From Oscillospiraceae bacterium (GTDB lineage: Bacteria; Bacillota_A; Clostridia; Oscillospirales; Oscillospiraceae), in contig JAFUCD010000020.1 in the NCBI GenBank assembly GCA_017459865.1, positions 1 to 64,000 of the forward strand: DNA of 64,000 bases, in the 5' to 3' direction. Below the pieces are notes generated by a model. It ran no database searches. It was given only the letters and a program-made list of their open reading frames with translations, and was not told the DNA's origin. Shown piece after piece: positions 1 through 8,886 of this stretch (the first letter of the stretch is position 1; every line of letters begins with the position of its first letter). The translations under genes were made by a program, and so were the position numbers.

Positions 1-25
1 CCGCATGGTTTGTGTTATCTTGTTC

Positions 26-108
26 ATAGCGAATAGGATACCTGCCTTTCGGTTTGGTCTGAGCAACTTGACCTTAACACAGGTACTCTCTATTCGCTAT
101 TCTTTTTT
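26..108 (+). terminator. Long hairpin with T-run at the 3' end of an upstream transcript
   Basis: An 11-bp perfect stem (26-36 with 90-100) continues, after a small internal loop, as a second 6-bp stem (39-44 with 80-85) and is followed directly by a run of T at 103-108. This is the form of an intrinsic terminator with a long structured loop. The transcript it ends starts outside the window, so it may be the 3' part of a small RNA; I cannot identify which one. Confidence 0.5.
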
Positions 109-172
109 CACTTAATGTCACACATCATTGTACAACCAACAGTATGCTCAGCGTTTCCCCGAAAAATAATAC

Positions 173-202
173 TTGACAAGCCCCCCTGTTGGATGATATA
201 TT
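173..202 (+). promoter_or_regulatory. Sigma-A-type promoter for rplU-rpmA-obgE
   Basis: TTGACA (173-178), 18-bp spacer, TATATT (197-202). Transcription would start near 209, placing the whole L21 leader in the 5' UTR. Confidence 0.75.
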
Positions 203-207
203 ACTAA

Positions 208-290
208 AGCCGCATTGCGTGGGTCAGCAAGTAAAACCGCGGTTTTCACCCACTAGAGCGAGACTCTACAAGAGAGGCAGGTGCACCAGA
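208..290 (+). ncRNA. L21 leader (ribosomal protein leader RNA)
   Basis: The 5' UTR before rplU carries a stem GTGGGT (219-224) / ACCCAC (247-252) with an AAACCG-containing loop, then a second small stem around GAGACTCT. This layout and the position directly before rplU match my memory of the L21 leader family of Firmicutes, thought to mediate autoregulation by L21. The call rests on pattern and position; a covariance-model search would decide it. Confidence 0.65.
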
Positions 291-605
291 GTGAAGCACG
301 CTATCATCGAGACCGGCGGCAAGCAGTACCGCGTGGCCGAGGGCGACGTCATCTTCATCGAGAAGCTGAACGCCGACGCCGGCGAGGCTGTGAAGTTTGA
401 CCGCGTTCTCGCCGTGATCGACGACGAGGGTTCCGTGTTCGGCAAGCCCGTGATCGAGGGCGCGACCGTTTCCGCGAACGTCGTGAAGAACGGCAAGAGC
501 AAGAAGATCCGCGTTTTCAAGATGAAGCCCAAGAAGGGTTATCGTCGCACGCAGGGCCACAGACAGCCCTACACGAAGGTCCAGATCGAGACCATCAATG
601 CGTAA
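291..605 (+). CDS. rplU: 50S ribosomal protein L21
   Basis: A 104-residue protein beginning [15 protein letters not shown], the invariant N-terminus of bacterial L21, a large-subunit protein that contacts 23S rRNA. The C-terminal part has the usual basic [13 protein letters not shown] segment. The start is taken as GTG at 291 because an SD-like AGAGAGG lies 10 bases upstream and the family starts here; the in-frame ATG at 189 would translate the L21 leader and overlap the promoter. It heads an operon with rpmA (39-bp gap) and obgE. No prp protease gene sits between rplU and rpmA, unlike in Bacillus. Confidence 0.97.
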   Translation: MKHAIIETGGKQYRVAEGDVIFIEKLNADAGEAVKFDRVLAVIDDEGSVFGKPVIEGATVSANVVKNGKSKKIRVFKMKPKKGYRRTQGHRQPYTKVQIETINA

Positions 606-644
606 AATGTTGCGCTGATTATTGACACATGGAGGTGTATTTCT

Positions 645-908
645 TTGGCACATAAAAAAGGTATGGGTTCCACCAAGAACGGCCGTGACTCCGAGTCGAA
701 GCGCCTTGGTCCCAAGAGAGCCGACGGTCAGTTCGTTCTGGCCGGCAACATCCTCGTCAGACAGCGCGGCACGAAGATCCATCCCGGCGTGAACGTCGGT
801 AAGGGCAAGGACGACACGCTGTTCGCCCTCGTCGATGGCGTCGTGCGTTTCGAGCGCAAGGACAAGGATCGCAAGCAGGTCTCCGTCTATGAGGAGATCG
901 CGCAGTAA
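645..908 (+). CDS. rpmA: 50S ribosomal protein L27
   Basis: An 87-residue L27, which reaches the peptidyl-transferase centre with its N-terminal tail. The start is TTG at 645, placed by a GGAGGT SD at 631-636; the protein then reads MAHKKG. It lacks the roughly 10-residue leader (ending in FA) that Bacillus and Staphylococcus L27 carry and that the protease Prp removes. The in-frame sequence upstream of the TTG back to the stop of rplU shows no such motif, which agrees with the absence of prp from the operon. Confidence 0.97.
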   Translation: MAHKKGMGSTKNGRDSESKRLGPKRADGQFVLAGNILVRQRGTKIHPGVNVGKGKDDTLFALVDGVVRFERKDKDRKQVSVYEEIAQ

Positions 909-962
909 CTGCGAGTATTGGGGCAGGTGAAAACCTGCCCCATTTTATTTAGGAGAAACACT

Positions 963-2246
963 ATGGCTTCTGCATTTGTTGATAAAGTTACCATCACCGT
1001 GCGCGCGGGCGACGGCGGCAACGGCGCGGTGGCGTTCCACCGCGAAAAGTACGTGGCCGCGGGCGGCCCGGACGGCGGCGACGGCGGACGCGGCGGCGAC
1101 ATCATCTTCGAGGTGGACGACAACATGTCCACGCTCATGGACTTTCGCTACAAGCGCAAATACGTCGCGGGCAACGGCCAGCCCGGACAGGGCAAGCGCT
1201 GCTCCGGCAAGGACGGGCAGACGCTGCACATCAAGGTGCCGCGCGGCACCGTCCTGCGCGACGCGGACTCCGGGCAGATCATGCACGACATGTCCTCCGG
1301 CGAACCTTACACCGCCTGCCGTGGCGGGCGCGGCGGCTGGGGCAACCAGCACTTCGCGACGCCGACGCGCCAGGTGCCGCGCTTTGCAAAGCCGGGACTG
1401 CCCGGCGAGAGCCACACGATCCTGCTGGAGCTGAAGCTCCTCGCGGACGTGGGACTCGTGGGCTTTCCGAACGTGGGCAAGAGCACGCTCCTGTCCGTCG
1501 TATCGAAGGCGCACCCGAAGATCGCGAATTACCACTTCACGACGCTGTTCCCGAATCTCGGCGTGGTGTACGTCTCCGAGGGCGCGAGCTTCGTCATGGC
1601 GGACATCCCCGGCATCATCGAGGGCGCGGCGGACGGCGCGGGACTGGGTCACGACTTCCTGCGCCACATCGACCGCTGCCGTCTGCTGGTGCATCTGGTG
1701 GACGTATCGGGCAGCGAGGGGCGCGACCCCGTGGCGGATTTCGAGGCGATCAACGCGGAGCTCAAGGCGTATAACGAGACGCTCGCCTCCCGCCCGCAGC
1801 TCGTGGTCGGCAACAAGTGCGACCTGCTGGGCGATGACCGGGAGAACATCGACCGGCTGCGCGCGCACGTCGAGGCGCAGGGCTATCGCTTCTTCGAGAT
1901 GAGCGCGGCGGCGCACATGGGCACGCACGAGCTCGTGCAGACCTGCGGCGCGATGCTGCAGGAGCTGCCGCCGACGCAGGTGTTCGAGGCGGACTATGTC
2001 CCGCCCGAGCCGGAGGTCGGCACGGCGGAGGACATCGAGATCAAGCACATCGACGACTTCTGGCTCGTCGAGGGTCCGTGGCTGCAGCGCCTGATCGCGG
2101 CGACGAACTTCGGGGACTATGAGTCGCGCCTGTGGTTCGACCGCATGCTGCGCCAGTCCGGCGTTTTCGACCGGCTGGAGGGCATGGGCATCAAGGAGGG
2201 CGACACGGTCAGCATGTACGACCTTGATTTTGAATATCGGTATTGA
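963..2246 (+). CDS. obgE: Obg family GTPase (CgtA), ribosome assembly
   Basis: A 427-residue Obg: a glycine-rich Obg fold at residues 1-158 (several GGxGG runs), a G domain with P-loop GFPNVGKST, switch DIPGIIEGA and base-recognition motif NKCD, and a C-terminal OCT domain. Obg proteins bind the 50S subunit and act in late assembly and stress response. The start is ATG 963 with SD AGGAGA at 951-956; an in-frame upstream GTG at 918 has no SD. It is third in the rplU-rpmA-obgE operon, the classical arrangement. Confidence 0.96.
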   Translation: MASAFVDKVTITVRAGDGGNGAVAFHREKYVAAGGPDGGDGGRGGDIIFEVDDNMSTLMDFRYKRKYVAGNGQPGQGKRCSGKDGQTLHIKVPRGTVLRDADSGQIMHDMSSGEPYTACRGGRGGWGNQHFATPTRQVPRFAKPGLPGESHTILLELKLLADVGLVGFPNVGKSTLLSVVSKAHPKIANYHFTTLFPNLGVVYVSEGASFVMADIPGIIEGAADGAGLGHDFLRHIDRCRLLVHLVDVSGSEGRDPVADFEAINAELKAYNETLASRPQLVVGNKCDLLGDDRENIDRLRAHVEAQGYRFFEMSAAAHMGTHELVQTCGAMLQELPPTQVFEADYVPPEPEVGTAEDIEIKHIDDFWLVEGPWLQRLIAATNFGDYESRLWFDRMLRQSGVFDRLEGMGIKEGDTVSMYDLDFEYRY

Positions 2247-2251
2247 ATCTT

Positions 2252-2292
2252 GCGAGTCGGCGCAGCTTGTCCGCTGCGCCGACTCGCTTTTT
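2252..2292 (+). terminator. Intrinsic terminator after obgE
   Basis: A 14-bp perfect stem (2252-2265 with 2274-2287) with an 8-base loop, followed by five T. It ends the rplU-rpmA-obgE operon. Confidence 0.9.
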
Positions 2293-2315
2293 CACTTTTT
2301 TGTAGCATTGAACAA

Positions 2316-2344
2316 TTGACAAAGTCTTTAAAATCCTGTATTCT
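2316..2344 (+). promoter_or_regulatory. Near-consensus promoter with no gene behind it
   Basis: TTGACA (2316-2321), 17-bp spacer, TATTCT (2339-2344). It lies just after the obgE terminator and is followed by about 270 bases without a convincing gene, then a strong terminator. Confidence 0.65.
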
Positions 2345-2350
2345 GACAGT

Positions 2351-2626
2351 ACAAAGGATATTGGGTTGCTGTAACAATATCCGTTGCTGAAAAATGAACA
2401 TCCGGTTGCTGTGTGTGATCGGGACAGGTGTCCCCTTTTTCATGTGCTGATGGAATGGGGAGGCTGTCCTTTTGTCGCGCGCAAAAACCAATTGAATTCC
2501 GGTTGCTGAATGACCGGGGCACCTGCCCCTCTTGCTTGGGAAATTTTTAAGGAATTTCCAAAAGAAAGGGGATAGGTGTCCCTACTTGTGCGTTATCAGG
2601 CGCCGGAGCGATCCGGCGCTTTTTTG
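2351..2626 (+). ncRNA. Candidate non-coding RNA bounded by promoter and terminator
   Basis: Between the promoter at 2316-2344 and the terminator at 2600-2625 lies a sequence with repeated GTTGCTG motifs (about 2364, 2381, 2402 and 2502) and three imperfect palindromes: GGGACAGGTGTCCC near 2420, GGGGCACCTGCCCC near 2517 and a weaker third near 2568. The first GTTGCTG sits in the loop of the hairpin GGATATTG...CAATATCC. The only open frame inside starts at an ATG with no SD and is 18 codons. It could be a regulatory RNA, or decayed REP-type repeats that happen to sit between a promoter and a terminator. Confidence 0.4.
2600..2625 (+). terminator. Intrinsic terminator
   Basis: GCGCCGGA-gcga-TCCGGCGC stem-loop followed by six T. 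It would end the candidate RNA and insulate the large surface-protein gene at 2752. Confidence 0.85.
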
Positions 2627-2652
2627 TTTCAAATTTTTGCACCAGACAGACA

Positions 2653-2703
2653 GTCATTGCGAACCAGTGCGCACACTGGTGTGGCAATCCGTATTCCCCA
2701 TAC
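2653..2703 (+). repeat. Dispersed palindromic repeat (ATTGC...GCAAT type)
   Basis: ATTGC (2656-2660) pairs with GCAAT (2684-2688) and encloses ACCAGTG (2663-2669) / CACTGGT (2674-2680). Intergenic repeats of this nested form are widespread in Clostridia. It lies directly upstream of the surface-protein gene and could affect its 5' end. I see no second copy in this window. Confidence 0.5.
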
Positions 2704-2751
2704 GCCGCAGGCAAAATAAATTTATAATAGATATCTTCAAGGGAAAGGAAA

Positions 2752-5700
2752 ATGAGTATGAAAAAACGCGCACTATGTTGGCTCCTCGTCCTCGTGATGG
2801 TGGCGTCGCTGCTCCCAGCGAGCGCGCTGGCGATCCTGCGTCCTGTGGAGGAGTATGTCTCCGCGGGCACGAACTGGCAGAACACGACGGACTATCAGGC
2901 GGCTGCCAACCAGGGCAACGACAAGACCCTGTATTACAAGGACGGGGACAATTATTATCCCGTCACTTGGAACAGCAATCAGCAGCTCTATACGATCTCC
3001 GGCACGAACAGCACGAACTGGACGCCCCGTGCTGTCGCGAGCGGCACCTATTTTTACAATGTCAACAGCGACAAGGTGACGTTCTCGCAGGTCTCGACGA
3101 AATGGGGATATGTTTATTATCCTTCTGAAGTTGAGTTTAAAGATCTAACCAGTGATGATATGTCTCTCCATGAAGATTATTGGTATTGGGTGACTGAATA
3201 TTATGTCAAAGCCAATGATGTGACAGTGGATGGCGGATACAGTCATTTGATGCTGGTAAACTATGGAACTGTTTTGCCTACTTCCTATTTTGCGTGGGCG
3301 TATTACTTTACAGATGGAAGATTCAATAGTTTAGCAGGTCAGAAATCGCACATCGATAATCATTCTAGAGGCGTAACTGAGCGTAACGTGCCTAAAGATT
3401 CTTATTCTGATTATTATAAAAGTAATTCTGTTAAACATACGACAATTGGCGGAGATACCAAATATCAGTATACTTGGGCAGCTTCTAATAAACATATAGG
3501 ATTAGATACATATCTTCGCACTTATGCACCTAATTCACTATGGTACAACAACGGCGGCACGCAGCTCGGCAGCACGGTCTATGATACGGACGGTGCTAAC
3601 GATGCCTCCAACCAGACGGCTTGGACCGGCGCACTGTATGTCGCGAACGGCACCGGCACGACCGTTCTGACGGCAAACGGCAACACGATCAGCACCGCCA
3701 ACAGCGCCATCAACGGCGATACAATCTACTCCGGCGATCTTTACATCCTGAAAACCAACTATCTGCCGCAGCCCTCCGAAGCGCCGACCATCGTCACTAC
3801 CCAGACCGGCGAGGACGGCACCTATACGGATAAGACGCTCACGGCGAATGGTGACGCCTATGACGTGACGCTCTATGCCTACACCACCGGCAACGAATAT
3901 GTGACCGACACGCAGACCACGACGCCGGTCGTGGATCCCATGGACATCGTCATGGTCATCGACCAGTCCGGCTCCATGGCGACTCAGGACATGGGCGACG
4001 TCTATTCGCCTGCCGCGACTCCGTCCGGCGGCTGGACCGTCGAAGCAGCCACCGGCGGCAAGCAGTATTATTTCTCTCCGGACGGCGGCTCGAACTATTA
4101 TCCCGTCTATGCCTCCAGCGGCTATGTGTATGAAAAGACGCAAGCCGCCGTTACCGCCAGCGATATGCTGGGCGACGGCGACGACGCGATCTCCCTCGGC
4201 GTGAACGGCGCGCCGACCTATTACAACATCAAGACCGACTACTTCGTGATGGATAACGGCGAGCTCCATCGCCTCTATCTCATCACGGCGGGTCTGTTCC
4301 TGCAGTACGGTCTGTATCCGTATATCTATAAGGACAACGGCGACGCCTTCACCACGAAGGCAAGGTGGGAAGGCAATAACTACTGGGTCGCGGTCTTTGA
4401 TCCCTGGGACGGCTCCGACCTGCGCGATAACGGCACCTGGAATATGCTGGCCGGAAACAACGGCAACGGCTCCAGCGCCCGCTTCAGCTTTGTCAACACG
4501 AATGGTCAGGCCATCGGCGGCAGCGACTCCAACGCCGACTCTGCCCGCCTGAGCTACAGCTGGTTCAACAGCTCTGCAAAGATCAGCAATCTCTATAAGC
4601 TCTCCGACACCAAGGTCGCCAACGCCCTCTACTATGTGGATGCGATGGGCAACAAGCAGCAGTTCAGCACCACCGCGCAGTATGCGGACGATGTGGTTTA
4701 CACCGGGACCCTCTATGAGGGCAGCGGCACCAGCCGCGTGGAGGCGCTGAAGACTGCCGTCACGCAGTTCACAGAAACGGTCCAGCAGAATGCCGAGACC
4801 TTCGGCGTTGACCACCGCATGGCGTTCGTCGGCTTTGCCGGCAACAAGATCCCGGCCTACTCCATGGGCTCTGACGCCACCACGGTCGGCTCCAACGGTT
4901 TGGCCGACTACACCAACACCGGTCTGTATGAGTCCTCCGGCTTCGAGAACTATGAGAAGATCACCGGTTACGAGGCCACGACCGATCAGTACATCAACCG
5001 CCACTATTATCAGCTCGTGAGCGGCAGCTATGTGCCCGTGCGCTACATCAACGGCACCTGGTACCGCATCGACCTGACCACCGGCGCCAGAACCGCAACG
5101 AGCTACTCCAGCTCCAACTGGTACAAGGCGATCTATGAGGGCAAAGGCACCTCGCTGAGCGCTGCGGATTATCAGAGCGCGCTCATGAGCGTGAACGACA
5201 GCGGCAGCGTGAACAGCCAGATCACCTCCACCATCGGTCAGTTCGCGGCGAACGGCGGTACCTATACCAGCTACGGCATGACCATGGCCGAGCAGCTCTT
5301 CAATGCCGTCCCCGAGAACGACCGCAAGGCCGCCAACTCCGAGGGCGAGACGGTTGACCGCCAGCGCGTCATCATCGTCTTCACGGACGGCGAGCCCGGC
5401 GGCAGCGGCTATGAGGAGTCCATCGCGGGCGAGGCACTCGTCTCCGGCAACCTTGCCAAGACCGAGCAGGATGCCCTGGTCTATACGGTCGGCCTCTTCA
5501 AGGGCACGCCCAGCGCGCAGGTCTCCGACTTCATGCAGAAGCTCTCCAGCGAGTATGTCATGAACATCACGCCCATCTATGGCGGTCCGGACAACAGCAA
5601 CTATTCTCTCGGCAGCCTGAATCCGAACAAGACCTATTATTATAAGAACGAGACTACCGGCAAGTACTACGCCGTGACCACCGAGTACGGCGACGGCAAC

Positions 5701-7686
5701 AGCCTCGGCTGGTGGATCTACAACGGCTCCGCCAACGGCACGACCACGAGCTACACGCTCACGACGCCGAGACGCTCCACCGGCGCCGGCACTACGGTGT
5801 TCTACAACGCCAAGGGCAGCTCTGTCAATGGTGAGGACGTCGTGACCGGAACCACCTATTACACCTCCGACGGCGACAAGATCGTCTACGAATATCGTTG
5901 GTTCGACTCTGACCGCAGCATCAAGAATCCCTTCATCAACGAGGCAGGTCATTCCACCGATGCGGGCGAAACCCGTGTGCAGTTCTATGAGCTCTCCGGC
6001 GCGGTCGCGAACACCGACGAAGTGAGCTACTACATGACCGCCTCCAACGCCACCGATCTGAACAGCGTCTTCGCTCAGATCGCCGGCACCATCGTGAAGG
6101 AAGAGGTCACAGTCACGAATGGCTCGGACTACAACGAGGACACCATGTACGTCATGGACGAGATCAGCGCGGACTTTGATCTGCCGGCCGGCATCACCAA
6201 CACCCCGGACGGCAACCACGTCACGGTCTATGCCGATAAGCCCACCGCCTGGGCGACGGACGAAAACGGCAAGCGCTATCCCACGGCGTTTGAAACCAGC
6301 ACCACGCCGCTGCGGGAGGGCACCAGAGCCCAGATCGAAGCCTATGAGGCAGACGTCTCCGTCTCCTGGGAGGGCAAGAAGCTCTCTGTGGATTACTTCG
6401 ACTTCGGCCGCAAGTATATGCAGGAGACCAATGGTGACGCTGCTCGTATCCGCGTCGTGATCGACGGCATCACGCCCAACAAACCCGGCACGCTCTACTC
6501 CAATACCGCCCAGTCCGGTCTGTACTACACGGATCGTGATGAGGACGGCAACAAGCTCACCAGCACGCTCGTCGAAGCGTTCCCGCGCCCGACGGCGGTG
6601 ATCCCCGGCTATACGGTCACGTGGGTCGATGATACAGGCTCCAACATGGAGACTCCTTACGATCAGGACACCAATCTGATCAAGGGCAGGGTACCGGCTT
6701 ACGACGGCTCCGAGCCGACCAAGGAAAGCGTCACGACCGAGGAATCTGTCACGACCTACAAGTTCGACGGCTGGAGCACCACGCAGGGCGGCGCGCTTGC
6801 GATCCCGGCGACCCGCGACGCGGAGACCGACGTGGTCACGAGCTACGGCACCTTCCCGGCGGTCGTGAACAGCGATGTGACCTACTACGCGCACTTCGCG
6901 TCCGAGACGAGCTACTTCTACACCGCGACGTGGTATAACGGCGAGACTAAGCTCTATACGCAGGAAAAGCTCTCCAACGGTGATGTGCCGACCTATGGCG
7001 GCGCTGTGCCGACCAAGAACGCGGATGACGATTACACCTACTTCTTTGCCGGCTGGCACGCGGGCAGCCGCTATAACGCGACGGACTCGCTTCCGTATCA
7101 GGCGAGCTACTCGGCGGAGGATCTGGCAAACTACGGCGTCCTCACGCAGCTTCCCGCCATCAATGGGGCGGATGTGACTTACTACGCGGTCTTCGCACCG
7201 GTCAAGATCCCGACACGCAATATTGTTTTGGACTTCGGCGCTAAAGCGCTGATACAGCCGGATACCGTGACGGGCTATGATGCCATGTACACGCCGGGCG
7301 GTGACTTCTCGCTGGAAAAGGCTGATGGAGCGAGCATGGGCAGCTTCTACTTCACGCCCAAATCGAACCGCAACAGCCAGTATAATCCGACGAGTGATCT
7401 GTTCAACTTAACCGGCTTTGCCGAGGTCAACACCGGCATCTACTATGAGGATGGCGCGCAGACCAAGGTCAACATCATCCCCGCGGGCAGCGTGTACTTC
7501 GACGAGGATATCAAGGATACCGTCGTGGACGTCAGCGGGCTCGATGGCAGCGCCGTCGGCAATGACAGCGCGATCCAGGCGAATACAAGCATTGAAAACA
7601 GCGCCAAGGGTCAGTACACGATCAAGTTCAAGGGCACCGGTATTGACGTTTATTGCACGACCTATAACATGGCGTCCGGCGGCTAG
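2752..7686 (+). CDS. Large secreted vWA-domain surface protein, ended by a premature amber stop
   Basis: A 1644-residue product with a signal peptide (MKKRALCWLLVLVMVASLL, cleavage after ALA). A vWA domain starts near residue 400 with the metal-site motif DQSGS and resumes about 270 residues later with its first helix and the strand VIIVFTDGEPG, so a long insertion splits the fold. Modules of the form YY-x-GxYYPV recur near residues 59, 437, 751 and 960. Two InlB-like B-repeats follow (about 1285-1480). The frame stops at TAG 7684-7686, where the related protein at 12323-16213 has Tyr, and stays open for 392 more codons. SD GGGAAAGG precedes ATG 2752; ATG 2758 is an alternative start. Bases 3105-3540 are AT-rich. 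Likely a cell-surface or adhesive protein; function unknown. Confidence 0.75.
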   Translation: MSMKKRALCWLLVLVMVASLLPASALAILRPVEEYVSAGTNWQNTTDYQAAANQGNDKTLYYKDGDNYYPVTWNSNQQLYTISGTNSTNWTPRAVASGTYFYNVNSDKVTFSQVSTKWGYVYYPSEVEFKDLTSDDMSLHEDYWYWVTEYYVKANDVTVDGGYSHLMLVNYGTVLPTSYFAWAYYFTDGRFNSLAGQKSHIDNHSRGVTERNVPKDSYSDYYKSNSVKHTTIGGDTKYQYTWAASNKHIGLDTYLRTYAPNSLWYNNGGTQLGSTVYDTDGANDASNQTAWTGALYVANGTGTTVLTANGNTISTANSAINGDTIYSGDLYILKTNYLPQPSEAPTIVTTQTGEDGTYTDKTLTANGDAYDVTLYAYTTGNEYVTDTQTTTPVVDPMDIVMVIDQSGSMATQDMGDVYSPAATPSGGWTVEAATGGKQYYFSPDGGSNYYPVYASSGYVYEKTQAAVTASDMLGDGDDAISLGVNGAPTYYNIKTDYFVMDNGELHRLYLITAGLFLQYGLYPYIYKDNGDAFTTKARWEGNNYWVAVFDPWDGSDLRDNGTWNMLAGNNGNGSSARFSFVNTNGQAIGGSDSNADSARLSYSWFNSSAKISNLYKLSDTKVANALYYVDAMGNKQQFSTTAQYADDVVYTGTLYEGSGTSRVEALKTAVTQFTETVQQNAETFGVDHRMAFVGFAGNKIPAYSMGSDATTVGSNGLADYTNTGLYESSGFENYEKITGYEATTDQYINRHYYQLVSGSYVPVRYINGTWYRIDLTTGARTATSYSSSNWYKAIYEGKGTSLSAADYQSALMSVNDSGSVNSQITSTIGQFAANGGTYTSYGMTMAEQLFNAVPENDRKAANSEGETVDRQRVIIVFTDGEPGGSGYEESIAGEALVSGNLAKTEQDALVYTVGLFKGTPSAQVSDFMQKLSSEYVMNITPIYGGPDNSNYSLGSLNPNKTYYYKNETTGKYYAVTTEYGDGNSLGWWIYNGSANGTTTSYTLTTPRRSTGAGTTVFYNAKGSSVNGEDVVTGTTYYTSDGDKIVYEYRWFDSDRSIKNPFINEAGHSTDAGETRVQFYELSGAVANTDEVSYYMTASNATDLNSVFAQIAGTIVKEEVTVTNGSDYNEDTMYVMDEISADFDLPAGITNTPDGNHVTVYADKPTAWATDENGKRYPTAFETSTTPLREGTRAQIEAYEADVSVSWEGKKLSVDYFDFGRKYMQETNGDAARIRVVIDGITPNKPGTLYSNTAQSGLYYTDRDEDGNKLTSTLVEAFPRPTAVIPGYTVTWVDDTGSNMETPYDQDTNLIKGRVPAYDGSEPTKESVTTEESVTTYKFDGWSTTQGGALAIPATRDAETDVVTSYGTFPAVVNSDVTYYAHFASETSYFYTATWYNGETKLYTQEKLSNGDVPTYGGAVPTKNADDDYTYFFAGWHAGSRYNATDSLPYQASYSAEDLANYGVLTQLPAINGADVTYYAVFAPVKIPTRNIVLDFGAKALIQPDTVTGYDAMYTPGGDFSLEKADGASMGSFYFTPKSNRNSQYNPTSDLFNLTGFAEVNTGIYYEDGAQTKVNIIPAGSVYFDEDIKDTVVDVSGLDGSAVGNDSAIQANTSIENSAKGQYTIKFKGTGIDVYCTTYNMASGG

Positions 7687-8865
7687 GTGCAGGCGAAGCT
7701 TGACGGCGCACATCTGAAGACCATCCGCAACCAGTCCAATACCGAGCGCTACAATGTGCCGACTGTAAGCTATCGCGAGCTTGCTTACGGCGAGCATACG
7801 CTGCTTCTGAATGTTCTGAGCACATCGGGTTACAAGCTCGACGGCGTGCGTGTCTACGGTTCTGTGGAGGATCAGGGCGCTTATGCCGGCACTACTGAGC
7901 AGTACGCTGCGTTCGTAAGTCTGCACGAGGCGCTCGTGAATAACAAGAGCACGTATAGTTCCTTCACGCATGATGATATGACGGCTGCGGTTGTTGGTGC
8001 GCTGTTTGTGGACGACAGCAGCAAGTTGGTGCAGCTCGTGAATGCGCGGGACGAAGACGGCAACTTCATTTATGTAGATGCAGACGGCAACGTCGTCGAT
8101 AAGGACGCTGAGGGCGCAACCATCAAGCAGGTCAACTATTATCAGAACGCCTTCGATGCCTACAAGGCCAACAGCCCGAAGAGCGAAATCTATCTGGATA
8201 CACCGAAGGCTGCGGTTGAGGCGGATCCGGAACTCGGTATCGAGGCGCAGGACGCCAAGGCGGGTCAGGCTATCACCTTCCAGCTTACTGATCGCGCAAA
8301 GGGCTGCAAGCTCTGGATCGGCATGAGCGCTCCGGAGGTCACGGATTTCAGCGTGGAAGGTGTGGACGCAAGGGTCTCCATCAATGGCGTACCGGTCCCG
8401 GTCACTTCCGCTGTGGATATGTATTATCCGATTACTGCGGAGATGATCGGCTCCGGCAACAGCGTCACGATCACGAATACCGGTAATGCCATGATCTCTC
8501 TGACGAATCTGAAGCTTACCGGAGATGATACGATCTATACTGCCTATCGCGCAACGCCCGCCGGTTCCAGCGCGCTCAGAGACGGCGCGCTCCCGATGGC
8601 GCTCGCGGATGTCATGACGCTGGTTTTCGAGCCGGTCACGATGGACACGGTTAAGCTTGCGGCGAACAACGGCGTCGATCCCGATGCGCCGGTGGTTCCC
8701 GACGAGCCCGACACCCCGGATGAGCCGGACACCCCGGACGATCCGACGCCCGACAAGCCCGGCTGGAACGATGACGCGTTCAACCCGGCAAACATCCTGA
8801 AGACGCTCTTCAAGCTGCTCCTGCGTGCACTCAACAGCCTGTTCAGCGGTCTCGGCAGCTGGTAA
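7687..8865 (+). pseudogene. C-terminal part of the interrupted vWA surface protein
   Basis: This is the in-frame continuation after the amber codon at 7684-7686. The 392 codons align with the last third of the lipase-like protein encoded at 12323-16213: shared strings include VQAKLD, RYNVP, EQYAAFV-LH-AL, SPK-EIYLD, ITFQL, VTSAVDMYY and a tail PGWNDDA followed by LLKTLF and GLGxW. A Pro/Asp-rich linker with repeated DEPDTP precedes the tail, which probably acts at the cell surface. No SD precedes GTG 7687, so separate translation is unlikely. Either the gene is recently inactivated, the stop is read through, or it is a sequencing error. Confidence 0.7.
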
Positions 8866-8886
8866 GAAAAGAGGCGAGATAATCAG

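Noticed and set aside
3538..7059. Open frame of 1173 codons on the minus strand
   Set aside because: It lies antisense to the vWA protein, which has signal peptide, vWA and repeat motifs. The reverse frame has low-complexity Arg/Gly/Val/Ile-rich sequence, typical of shadows in high-GC DNA, and no SD.
7684..7686. Genome-wide reassignment of TAG
   Set aside because: TAG ends another gene at 62029-62031 and the window has no suppressor tRNA. A single-gene event is the simpler explanation.
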